A program made the position numbers and the translations under genes. This document shows positions 47,585-57,439 of a stretch of DNA of 64,000 nt, piece by piece (position 1 is the first letter of the stretch; every line of letters starts with the position of its first letter). This DNA is from Haliclona indistincta. Taxonomy: Eukaryota; Porifera; Demospongiae; Haplosclerida; Chalinidae. The notes below the pieces were generated by a model. That model searched no databases. It was not told where the DNA came from and saw nothing but the letters and a program-made list of their open reading frames with translations. The stretch lies in contig OZ024790.1 in the NCBI GenBank assembly GCA_964017065.1, forward strand, positions 6,623,422 through 6,687,421. Direction: 5' to 3'.

Positions 47585-48554
47585 CTATAGTATCTATAAT
47601 TGTTTCTAAACAGTTCTTCTACGCTTTTGAAGTGGTTGTAATAGCACATTGTGTATTTCTTGCTCTGATGAATGTGATGATTCAACATTCATAGTTTTTA
47701 GATCCCTATACACTGACTGTTGCTGCACAAGTGTAGCAGCATTGTAGGGTACTTGAAAGGCTGTTCGGTTCTCATTGCTTCCTTCTCTGTGTCGCTGGTG
47801 CGAGAAATATCTCTCAAGTGGGTCTTGTTAAAAGACATAGATAATTTTAACACCAGGGAGGTTCACTAGCTGTGGTGCAAGCTCCAAATGATGTCACTAT
47901 TATGGGGAATGATGTATATAGGTAATGATTTTTGATGAGAATATCAATACCTGTAACCTTGCTGCCAGGGCTTTTGATCGATTCAAATGGGCAGAAAATA
48001 GAAGTTGGAGTGGAACAGATACTGTTAGCTGTGACTCCTGCTGTTGCCTCTTAATTATTCTGTCTTTTTAACTTGAACTTTTATCTACCCATATCTGAAT
48101 TGAAAGACAATAATTGAGCTGTGAATGAATAAGTTGTCATATTTTGCAAGTGTGCTGTGGCTTGCTCAGATGTGTGGCATCTATTGTAATACACTAGTTA
48201 GGTAGTCAAATGTCTCAATTTCCTTGAAAAACTAACTGAACTTGACCAAACTCAACATGTAGCAAGATACAGTCTAAACTAAAACTGTATAATTTAGTGT
48301 GAAAAGTAGCTTTGGGATCCAAAGTACAGCATGGCTCATCAAGAAAAGTATCCAGTTAGTTACAGAGGCCAAGTACGAAGTTAAATATTGAATAAAAACC
48401 CAAGGAATAACTACAGGATGACCAGAGCAGTCTAAAATCTTTCTCAAGTTAAAACCATAGCTTATAAAATATCGCCTAGAGTGCAGCCCTTCGTGATCAA
48501 GTTACTGAGCACTTGCTGTTCAGTACAAGCAAGGCGTCTGCAATCGTTCTGAAC
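47585..48554. other. Non-coding interior of the TIR transposon
   Basis: No frame that I can support. It may be the remains of a second ORF. Confidence 0.4.
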
Positions 48555-48858
48555 CAGTGGCGGATCCAGGGGTGGGCCAGGTAGGGCCTGGCCCACCCAA
48601 ACTAGCCCAGCTAAAATTTTAAAGTTTTAACTATAGTGCAACGCTCTTACCGTTCTGAACAGAGTTCTCACTACTGACTAGCGCGCTCGCTGCGCTGTAC
48701 AGCCTCCTAGCTGTTACGCATACAACTATCGCGTTTTAGCGTGCCAGAGTCGATTATTACGCCCCTCATGAATATTAATTAGCTAAAATTTTGCGTCGGC
48801 GCTGCGCGCCGCACCGCACATTGGCCCACTCAATCGTATTTTCCTGGATCCGCCACTG
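48555..48858. mobile_element. hAT-like MITE with 8-bp target duplication
   Basis: Ends CAGTGGCGGATCCAGG and CCTGGATCCGCCACTG, perfect 16-bp inverses, flanked by TTCTGAAC (48547-48554 and 48859-48866). An 8-bp duplication and CAG...CTG ends fit hAT elements. Confidence 0.9.
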
Positions 48859-49096
48859 TTCTGAACTAATCCGGCTGTTCCTGGTTAGCTCTTATCTCTG
48901 CAAAGCTAGCTTCTATCTTCTTGTAGCTGAAGTTGACCTGGACCGACGAAAGTGCGAACGCGCTAACAAACCTGCATTCCACTAGCTGCGGCGCGCGCCA
49001 TGGGTGAAGTACCGTTGCAGTGACTGCTTCAGCGATCTCCGTGTATTTTCCCGTATACGCCCTCGTTGCATGTCCACTTGTACTGTATTATCTATG

Positions 49097-49752
49097 CCAA
49101 TGCTGAGAAATTGGCTTATCTTATCGGCTCGCTAAAGGATGGCTCAGCGATGGCAGTTATTGAGGGACTCTCCCAGTCGGGTGACAACTATGATGAAGCT
49201 ATTCAGTGTCTAACCTCACGTTACAACCGTCCTCGTGTCGTGCATCAGACTCATGTGAAGATGATCGCAGAAGCTCCGTGTCTTAAAGAAGGCTCTGGTC
49301 GTGAGATACGCAAATTATATGACAAAGTACAACAACACTTGAGAGCGCTCAAATCCATGGGATGCGAGCCATCTCCACAGTTCATCACTTCTCTCATAGA
49401 GCTCAAGCTTGACCCGACAACCATGTTTGAATGGCAAAAGGCGAGTCAGTCTCACACCGATGTTCCTCCCTGTTCAGAGCTACTAGAGTTTTTAGACCTA
49501 CGTGCCCAAGCGTCTGAAGCACAAGTGGCTGATCATAACAAGAAGCCGACAAAGGATGAATTTAAGAGGTTACATCCACCAAAACATGCCCCTGCTCATG
49601 CGCTGACTCTTGATAAGACTTGCGCGGCTTGCAAATCAGCCAATCACCCCTTGTACTCCTGCTCTACCTTCAAGTCGATGTCTCATGACGAAAAGGTATC
49701 CATATTGAAATCCAATAATCTTTGTTTCAATTGCCTAAGGCCTGGTCACTAA
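49097..49752 (+). pseudogene. BEL/Pao gag, C-terminal segment
   Basis: Continues gag with NAEKLAYLIGSLKDGSAM, helical repeats, a CAACKSANHPLYSC zinc motif and the first half of a second zinc knuckle (CFNCLRPGH). A TAA at 49750-49752 stops the frame inside that knuckle; the same frame continues downstream as pol without any shift. Confidence 0.85.
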
Positions 49753-52700
49753 TCAAAGCAATGCACTTCAGTACATCGATGCAGAATGTGTCAAGGTCTT
49801 CATCACTCATTTCTGCATCTACCTGCTAAAGAACCCACTCCTTCAAATTTCACTCTCCCTCCTAATGTTAAAGCTCCTTCGCATCTCACCACGAGCATTA
49901 AGCCCAACTCTCTCTTGATGACGTGCCGTGTCATGGTGACAAGTCCACGTGGTCTTTCTGCGCAAGCTAGAGGTCTACTTGACTCAGCTTCCTCAGTATC
50001 TTTCATTTCAGAACGCCTTGCACAGGGACTTAATCTGCCTCGTACTCATGAGACGCTAAGCTTTTCTGGTGTCGCGGGACTATCACACAAATCTCGTACA
50101 CAGCAGGTAACCACGTTTACCATCTCCTCCACTTCTCCCGGTGGTGAGATGATCTCTGTTTCTGCAATCATCGTGCCCAAAGTGACGTGTGACTTGCCAA
50201 CTCAGACTGTAGCGTATGACCCACGATGGGGTCATCTGAAAAGTATCACTCTAGCTGATCCAGAGTTTGGACGACCAGACAAGATTGACCTATTGTTAGG
50301 AGTGGATATTTATGCTGAAGTAATGATGCACGGCCGGCGGGTTGGCATGACTGGTTCTCCTACTGCCTTTGAGACGTCATTTGGCTGGGTGCTTGCTGGG
50401 AAACCTGGCTGTGATATCATCACCAATCACCACGCTATCACACTCCACACTTCTGTCCTACTTAATGATGACATACTGCAGAAATTCTGGGAAGTAGAAG
50501 AAAGAATTACGAACACACCTATCTTGTCTGCTGAAGAGCGATATGTAGTGAAGCATTTTCAGGATAATCACATGCGTGACCCTGATGGAAGGTATGTTGT
50601 TCCACTGCCGAAGAAGCTTGACGCTAAACCTCTTGGTGAGAGCAGATCCACTGCAGTTCAGCGCTTTCTCTCTCTAGAACAATCGTTGAGAGCCAGAGAA
50701 CAGTTCGATCAGTTTAATGAGTGTATCCAAGAATACCTCACGATGGGACACGCTGAAGAAGTTCCTGAATCAGCTTTGAATTCTTGTCTTGAAAAAACAT
50801 TCTATCTCTCTATGCACGCGGTCCACAAAGAAACAAGTACCACTACGAAACTACGTGTCGTCTTTGATGCGTCAGCCAAGTCTGACACAGGTGTCTCACT
50901 CAACGACCAATTATTAGTTGGTCCAACCGTTCATTCGTCTCTGCTAGATGTATTGCTCAGATTTCGTATGCACCGTGTCGCCCTTACAACTGACGTCAGT
51001 CGAATGTATCATGCTGTCGTTCTACCAGACTCTGACCGAGACTTACATCGTTTTGTTTGGCGAAGTCAAGTCCATGAACCTCTGAAGGACTACCGTATGA
51101 CCAGAGTTGCATTTGGTGTATCTGCGTCATCATTCATTGCTAACATGTGTGTCAAACAGAACTCTCTTGATCATGCTGCAGACTATCCCCTAGCTTCTAA
51201 AGCTGTTGACGACTCATTTTACGTCGATGATGGACTAACAGGAGCAGACTCCATTGAAAGTGCCATTCGTCTACAAAAACAGCTGCAGTCATTGTTTTCT
51301 TGTGCTGGTTTTCTGCTACGAAAGTGGAATTCTAGTGAAGCAACAGTTCTCGAACAGATACCCACAGAGCTGAAAGATCTCCGCCCCACTCAAGAGGTAT
51401 CAGTGGCCGACACGTACACCAGAACACTGGGTGTCGAGTGGAACGTCACCACCGATCACTTCCGTCTCACTATTGGATCCATGCCACAGCTTCATGTCTT
51501 GACCAAACGTGGCCTTGTCTCTGATGTTGCCAAAACCTTCGATGTGTTAGGATGGTTTTCTCCTTCAATCATTCTCATGAAGATTTTACTGCAACAGACT
51601 TGGGAAATGAAGATAGGCTGGGATGATCCTGTCTCTGATGAGATACATGCCGTATGGAAGCATTGGAGATCTGAGCTTGAGATGTTGTCAACCAAACACA
51701 TTCCTCGATGCTACTATCCAAAGGACGCACGAATCGTCTCAACTCAGATACACGGGTTCAGCGACGCATCGGAGGCAGCATACGCAGGTGTCGTTTATCT
51801 GAGGATGACTGACTCTGCCGACAACACACACGTGTCCCTTGTGACTTCTAAATCTAGGGTGGCACCTATCAAGCGTGTCACCATCCCACGTCTTGAGCTG
51901 TGCGGTGCCCACCTTCTGACAGACCTCGTACATCATGTCAAAGATACCTTGCATATCAGCTCCGCAGATGTATTCTGTTGGACCGACAGCACCATCGTAT
52001 TAAGCTGGTTGGAGGGAAATCCTCGTCGTTTCAAGACTTATGTCGGCAATCGCGTTTCCTACATCATAGATCTGATTTCTCCAGAGAGATGGAATCATGT
52101 TGAAGGTGACAATAACCCTGCTGACTGTGCATCGCGTGGTATCTATCCCTTCGAGCTACTGAATCATGACCTCTGGTGGAAAGGTCCTACATGGCTCTCT
52201 TTACCACAGTCTGAATGGCCCAAGGGAACTCCAGAGACAGTAGTTGAAACAAGTGAGTTCTGTAATGTTTGTCTAGCTGTCGATCATCAGTCCATTATCA
52301 CTCTTGCTGACTACTCTGACTTCAATCACTTGATACGCGTCACCGCATGGGTTCAGCGCTTCACAAAGGCCTGTCGTACCAAAGATAGAGTTACATCCTC
52401 TGTAGTGCCTCCATTGTCGGCTGATGAATTATCTGATGCGGAGAGATACTGGATCCTCATCGCTCATCGCGAATTGTTCTCAAAGGAACTTGATTCACTT
52501 AAGAAGAAGTGTCCCATATCCAGCAAGAGTTCTCTCTTGTCGTTGCATCCCACTCTAGACTCTCATGGTATCATTCGTGCAGGAGGTCGTGAGCACAACT
52601 CTCAACTATTATACTCTCGTAGAAGCCCTATAATTTTGCATGGCAAGCATCTCCTGACGAAGTTAATAATCCGTCTTGAGCATCTGCGATTATTACATGG

Positions 52701-52920
52701 TGGCACGACTCTTGTCTATTCCTCTCTATCCTATAGATACCACATCATTGGTGGTCGTCGTATCACTCGCTCTATTATTCGTTCGTGTGTTATTTGTCGC
52801 CGCCTAGCTGCCAAGCCACGACCTCAGCTTATGGGACAGCTACCACTTGAACGCATCAATCCTGGACCAGTCTTTGACACAGTGGGTGTAGATTACGCTG
52901 GACCTCTGATCATCAAATAA
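49753..52920 (+). pseudogene. BEL/Pao pol: protease, RT, RNase H, integrase start
   Basis: A frame of 1044 residues from its first ATG at 49786. Aspartic protease with LLDSASSVSFI. RT with VVFDASAKSDTGVSLNDQL, LTTDVSRMYHAV, RVAFGVSASSFIANM and FYVDDGLTGA (about 51217-51243). RNase H with GFSDASEAAYAGVVYL, CWTDSTIVLSWL and NPADCASRG. Integrase zinc region with HLRLLHGG and CVICRR, then GVDYAGPL with the first catalytic Asp. The domain order PR-RT-RH-IN and the sequence type identify BEL/Pao. A shift at about 52917-52922 ends the frame just after the first integrase Asp. Confidence 0.9.
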
Positions 52921-52921
52921 T

Positions 52922-53800
52922 TATGGTTACGTACGTAAGCCTGTCCTCGTCAAGGCCTACATCTGCGTGTTTGTATCTATGACAGTGAAAGCTGTTCATT
53001 TGGAACCAGTTTCTGATCTTACCTCTGAAGCATTTCTGGCTACCCTCAGACGCTTCACTGCTCGTCGTGGGAACCCTTCGTTACTGTGGAGTGATCATGG
53101 ATCCAACTTTATTGGCGCAAACAGAGAACTCAAGGAGCTCTATGAATTCCTACTGAAAGACAAGTCACAACAGGATATCACGGATTTCTGCTCATCTCAA
53201 GGAATAACGTGGAAGTTCTTACCAGAACACTCACCTCACTTTGGTGGCCTTTGGGAGGCAGCAGTTAAGAGCATGAAAAGTCATCTGAAACGTATAGTTG
53301 GTGACGCCAAATTAACCTTTGAAGAGTTGACGACCATAATTATTAGCCCAGGTAGAAGCCTGCCTCAATTCACGACCACTTCTATCCGTGCCGCATGACG
53401 ACGACGGGGTTGAGATGCTGACTCCTGGACATTTTTTGATAGGACGTCCCATTCAAGCGCTACCTGACTCTCCAGCAGTGTCTCGACCTCTCTCTCTCCT
53501 ACGCAGATGGAACTTAGGTCAGGCAATTATCAGCCATTTTTGGAAGAGGTAGTCCTCTGAATACCTCATTTCGCTAAGGAAATTTGCAAAATGGCATCGT
53601 CCATCTCCAAATTTTGTAATCGACGACATTGTGATCCTTCTTGAGGATGGTTTGCTTCCCACAAAATGGCAACTATAGCTCGAATTCGCGAAGTACATCC
53701 TGGCCGTGACGGATTAGTGCGAGTGGTGACCGTAAGAACTCAGAATGGAACATACAAACGCCCTGTGACTAAGATTGCTTTGCTAGTTCCAGCATGTTGA
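52922..53800 (+). pseudogene. BEL/Pao integrase core and C-terminus, frame-shifted
   Basis: In the next frame: VHLEPVSDLTSEAFLATLRR, LWSDHGSNFIGANREL (second catalytic Asp) and HFGGLWEAAVKSMK (catalytic Glu). The open part ends at 53398 after a further break near 53340; downstream pieces (MLTPGHFLIGRPIQALP, KWHRPSPNFVIDD, VRVVTVRTQNGTYKRPV) are recognisable in shifted frames to about 53800. The catalytic triad is present but spread over two frames. Confidence 0.8.
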
Positions 53801-53887
53801 ACAAACTGAACATTATTATTTAACCACACATTTGATTAATTTGGTTTGTGTATCACTGTCAGACCAAGTCTTCCATGGCCGGCGGTA

Positions 53888-54021
53888 TGTTGGTCGCTCA
53901 TTCACTCCATAATTATGAATTCAATTATAATAATCATTACAGTCCAATAATTTTGTTGTGCATGGTTTGGGTGACAATAGAGCAATTTTCTATCCTGCTC
54001 CATCGGGGAGAAGACTCAACA
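53888..54021 (+). repeat. BEL/Pao 3' LTR
   Basis: 134 bp with palindromic ends TGTTG...CAACA. Near-identical to 39764-39897. The sequence just before it is not clearly purine-rich, so the polypurine tract is uncertain. Confidence 0.85.
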
Positions 54022-55196
54022 ACCACCATTCCAGAACACCAGTCAGTTGGTTCTTGGATTTTCGAGATCACTCCTAGAGTCTCCATTCGTTCCAGCTCTT
54101 TCTTGACTGCTCCCATGAGTGGTACTGCAACACGTCTCGGGGTTGACAAGGCAAATGGTTTGGCTCCAGGATCCAGCTGAATAGTGTACTCTCCTTCCAG
54201 CTTCCCTAGTCCTATGAACAGCTTCGGGAACTCAGTGGTTGGCTCTAGAGTGGGTAGCTCACTGACGGCGGCAACACGAGAGACAAGGTTTAGCTGCTCT
54301 ATAGCTGGTCGACCTAAGAGTGATTTGGTCTAGCCTCTCACCACGTACACGCTTTCTTGTGCTTGTTGAGTTTGGCTCTCTAGCTTCGCCTTCAACATTC
54401 CTTTGACTGAGAGTGAGTGTGTGTCTGGGCACTTCAGGTTTCGGTTGGAGGGAAGTAATCGTGGCTTGCCAATGTCTTTCCATACTCGTTCAGGAATTGC
54501 AGTGACATCAGCTCCTGTGTCGATGCAGAATAGAACAGGGTGACTGTTGAGTTGTAGTGTCACGTTCCAGCGATCTCTACTGGTGTCTGTCAGGGCTCCC
54601 AGAAAACCATCTTCTTTAGGCTCTTTCTCTTCGACAGTAGCAACTTGTGCAGTAGAACGGCATACAGTCTGGTAGTGTCCTTTCTTCTTACACTTTCTGC
54701 AGTTAGCTTCTCTTGCTGGACAGTGCTGTCGATCGTGTTTGGGTGATTTGCCGCACCATGGACACTGTGTGTGTTGACGAGATCCCTTGGAGTCTTTCTG
54801 AGACTTGCCCGTAGTGATCTTCTTTTCTCTGGGTAGGTGTTTTCCTTTGTGTACTACTGAGACACTGCATGCTGTCTTTTGTTGCACCTCTCAAAGTAGC
54901 TTGCTGCTTTCTAACAGTTTCGTCTTGTCTGGCTTGTGTGACTGCTGAGTCTAGTGTGAGTTTTCGGTCCAGTTGAAGTTTCTCTGATAACTTGGCATTG
55001 CTGGCGAGACCCACGACGATTCTGTCACGTACCATCTGATCACGGAGATCTCCATAGTCGCAATACTCGACGAGTGTGTGTAACGCTGTTATGAATTCTT
55101 CCACTGGTTCTCCTGGTTCCTGCTTTCTTGAATTGAAGAGAGCACGTTCGTAAATGACGTTTCTTTGAGGAATGACATTGCCAGAAATAATGCACG
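54022..55196 (-). pseudogene. Gypsy gag, protease and RT 5' half
   Basis: Read on the minus strand from 55196 downward: gag (RALFNSRKQEPGEPVEEFIT, LVEYCDYGDLRDQMVRDRIV), two zinc-binding patterns (CPWCGKSPKHDRQHC and CRKCKKKGHYQTVC), protease (LFCIDTGADVTAIPERVW with DTGA), then the start of RT (VKKELERMETLGVISKIQE, PTDWCSGMV) up to the BEL/Pao target duplication at 54022-54026. There are frame changes near 54880 and 54330. The N-terminus of gag is cut off by the MITE at 55197. Its continuation is at 39283-39763. Confidence 0.85.
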
Positions 55197-55510
55197 TATC
55201 AATGAAATGCCCCACTCCCCCCCTCCCGGATAGGGTGGGGGATTTGTCAAAATTCGTGTGTCAAAAGCCCCACCCCTGGGGCAGAGTAAATTCGAAGCCT
55301 GTCTACAGTTTGCCATAAATGATGATTCACTAGGCAAATTTGTTTTGCGCAACTGTTGCCAGCAACAAACTTGCGTAGTGTGTCATCGTTTAGGCAAACT
55401 GTGAACCGGCTTCGTAGTTACACTGCCCGAGGGGTGGGGCTTTTGACACACGAATTTGGACAAATCCCCACCCTACCCCGGGTGGGGGGGAGTGGGGCAT
55501 TTCATTGATA
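55197..55510. mobile_element. Palindromic MITE truncating Gypsy gag
   Basis: Ends TATCAATGAAATGCCCCACT and AGTGGGGCATTTCATTGATA, with C-rich and G-rich inner arms (TGTGTCAAAAGCCCCACCCC opposite GGGGTGGGGCTTTTGACACA). No Gypsy sequence was recognised on its far side. Confidence 0.8.
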
Positions 55511-55605
55511 CGCGCATAATTGGACACGGACAATAATTGACCGTATATTTTCCCGTAAATTAACGCGCGGAACCCGAATTACAACCCCTCTCAAGTGAGA
55601 CATTT

Positions 55606-56681
55606 CATCTTGCCTCAGCGATCACTGATGATGGTGCTCGCCTCGATATTGGAGCTGATGGATTTTGGGGTAGTTCTTCCCAGAGAACCCTCTTCGATGT
55701 GAGAGTATTTAATCCCCTCGCACCTTCAAATAGCCATACCTCCATCAAGTCCTGCTATCGCAAGCATGAACTTGAAAAGAAGAGGGCCTACTCGCAGAGA
55801 GTAAGAGAGGTCGAGCATGCTTCTTTCACCCCCCTCGTCCTATCAGCTACTGGTGGGTTTGCAAATGAGGCAAAGACCTTTTACAAGCGGCTGGCTTCAA
55901 TGCTTGCTGATAAACGGGACCAACGCTACTCCACCACAACCTTCTGGTTAACCCTTTAATTACTAAATTATCCAGCTGAATTTTTAACCTCGTAAATGCT
56001 GACTACTTCTCTCGTGAATATCTCGTGTCTTTTGTGCTACTGGTCTCAAATTTGCGTCCTTTTACACCAGTGAGTAGCCGCAATTGCCCACACTCAAGTC
56101 GGTCAATATGCCCCTCCCACTTCGAAAGTGAAGCCGATAAAGTGCAACGACCTCGTCAAATTTTGCTCAAAGTTAGTACTTTGGGGCTGGCTGCTGAAAA
56201 GTACACAAAAATAGCAGTGGTTTTGGTGAGTGCAAAATGTAGCCCAGATCATAGAGAATGCACAAAAATGTGTTTGCGAGCACCCTGAAGCCATAAAATG
56301 TCCCAATTTTCTTGGCAGCCATTTTGTTTTTTCTAAAATGTTGTGAAATTTGCACTGAAGCCATAGAAATGCCGTCGCCATAACGTTTAGCACAGGGGGC
56401 GCGCCGAAAACCGGTCAATTTTTGCGGTTATTTGTATTCTTCAATTTGGCTTAATTTTGGGATATTTTTAACACTTTTTGAGAAAGTTATGGTGTCTGAA
56501 GTATGTATGTTGCCAAAAGGCAACAATAGGGGTTAAAGGGTTAAGATGCCGTATCAGCTTCTCTTTGCTAAGGTCAGCCATCAGATCTCTAAGGGGGTCG
56601 AGATCTTCGAGGGGACATGCCATCAGACCCTCCACTACTTCCACAGATGTCATTGTCTCCGAAGCATGTATTTATAATTAA
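55606..56681 (+). pseudogene. TE-derived nuclease-like domain (FDVRVFNP family), split
   Basis: Left piece 55606-55947: ASAITDDGARLDIGADGFWG, LFDVRVFNPLAPS, YRKHELEKKRAYSQRV, HASFTPLVLSATGGF and YSTTTFW. Right piece from 56545: RCRISFSLLRSAIRSLRGSR. The conserved D...FW...FDVRVF spacing looks like a restriction-endonuclease-like fold. The two pieces join exactly across the TTAA of the MITE at 55952-56540. It is the remnant of a retroelement whose RT is not present here. Confidence 0.65.
55952..56540. mobile_element. piggyBac-like MITE at TTAA
   Basis: Insertion starting CCCTTTAA and ending TTAAAGGG, flanked by TTAA (55948-55951 and 56541-56544). The reading frame of the host domain is continuous across a single TTAA, which gives the empty site. 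CCC...GGG ends with TTAA are the piggyBac signature. 589 bp, non-coding. Confidence 0.85.
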
Positions 56682-57439
56682 ATTATTTCTCCAAGACACT
56701 GTTTTTATCTCTATCTATTAGGTATCTTATCATAATTATTATTTATAATTATATTATTATTATTATTTATATTATTAGTACCGTAGGTGGACTGGAAAAA
56801 AAAATTGAGAGGACCAAGAAAACGCCGCGGCATTAGCCAACGAGCAACAGGATTCCTTAGTTCGACGGTGATTCATAGATAACAGTACCTTAGCTAACCT
56901 GTCATGGTTGTTTAAAAGCGCTCGCACGTAGTTTCGCCGTTCCAAATCGCGATGCTATTTCTGCACTATTCTCTCCGATTCTCTCAATGGCGTAATACAA
57001 AATTTGTTCAAAATGGTGGATTTCAAAATTTTTGATCTTCGATTCGATTGTCGTTCTTCGATTCGATCGTCGATTATCGATTTTTGATCTTCGATTTTTG
57101 ATGATCGATTGTTGATATTTGATTACCGTTTATTGATATTCGATTGTTGATTATTATGATAAGCACATTTTTATTGCGGATTATCGAGTTTTTATGTTCG
57201 ATTTGTGATTCTAGATTGTCGTTTGTTTAGTCTATTCGATATTCCGGATCCGGGTGAAGACACGCCCAGTCCATGAGCCATGTGCTTCGTTGACTAGTCT
57301 CGGCTCTGTGTATCAATTGCTAGTCCTCAGTCCACTCTACAACTCTCTAAGCTTTCAAGTTCCACTGTGCGCTACTCCGACGAGGAGGTATTGTCTCGTC
57401 TGGTCCGCGAGGAGGAGGACTGAGGAGGCATGCAGTGGC
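56682..57439. repeat. Degenerate TCGATT/TTGAT repeat and AT-rich spacer
   Basis: From about 57015 to 57235, imperfect copies of a 10-14 bp unit (TCGATTNTTGATNTTCGAT). The rest is AT-rich; TTAT runs occur at 56740-56775. Upstream region of the HECT gene. Confidence 0.6.

Larger units (their letters stand above)
46105..49096. mobile_element. 3.0-kb TIR transposon with 7-bp target duplication
   Basis: Ends CATAGATAATACAGTACAAG and its inverse, the similarity extending about 85 bp inward. Flanked by CCAATGC on both sides (46098-46104 and 49097-49103). CA...TG ends and a 7-8 bp duplication recall the P superfamily, but no transposase motif was identified. It carries a three-exon gene (46316-47584) and a nested hAT-like MITE (48555-48858). 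Confidence 0.8.
39764..54021 (+). mobile_element. BEL/Pao LTR retrotransposon with nested insertions
   Basis: Bounded by 134-bp LTRs (39764-39897 and 53888-54021) and a 5-bp target duplication, ACCAC. A primer-binding site follows the 5' LTR by 3 nt. The internal region holds gag and pol of BEL/Pao type, interrupted by a LINE (about 40000-41963), a TIR element (42777-46016) and a second TIR element (46105-49096). Removing those leaves about 6 kb, a normal BEL/Pao length. Several frame breaks show the copy is dead. It lies in a Gypsy RT gene on the opposite strand. Confidence 0.85.
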
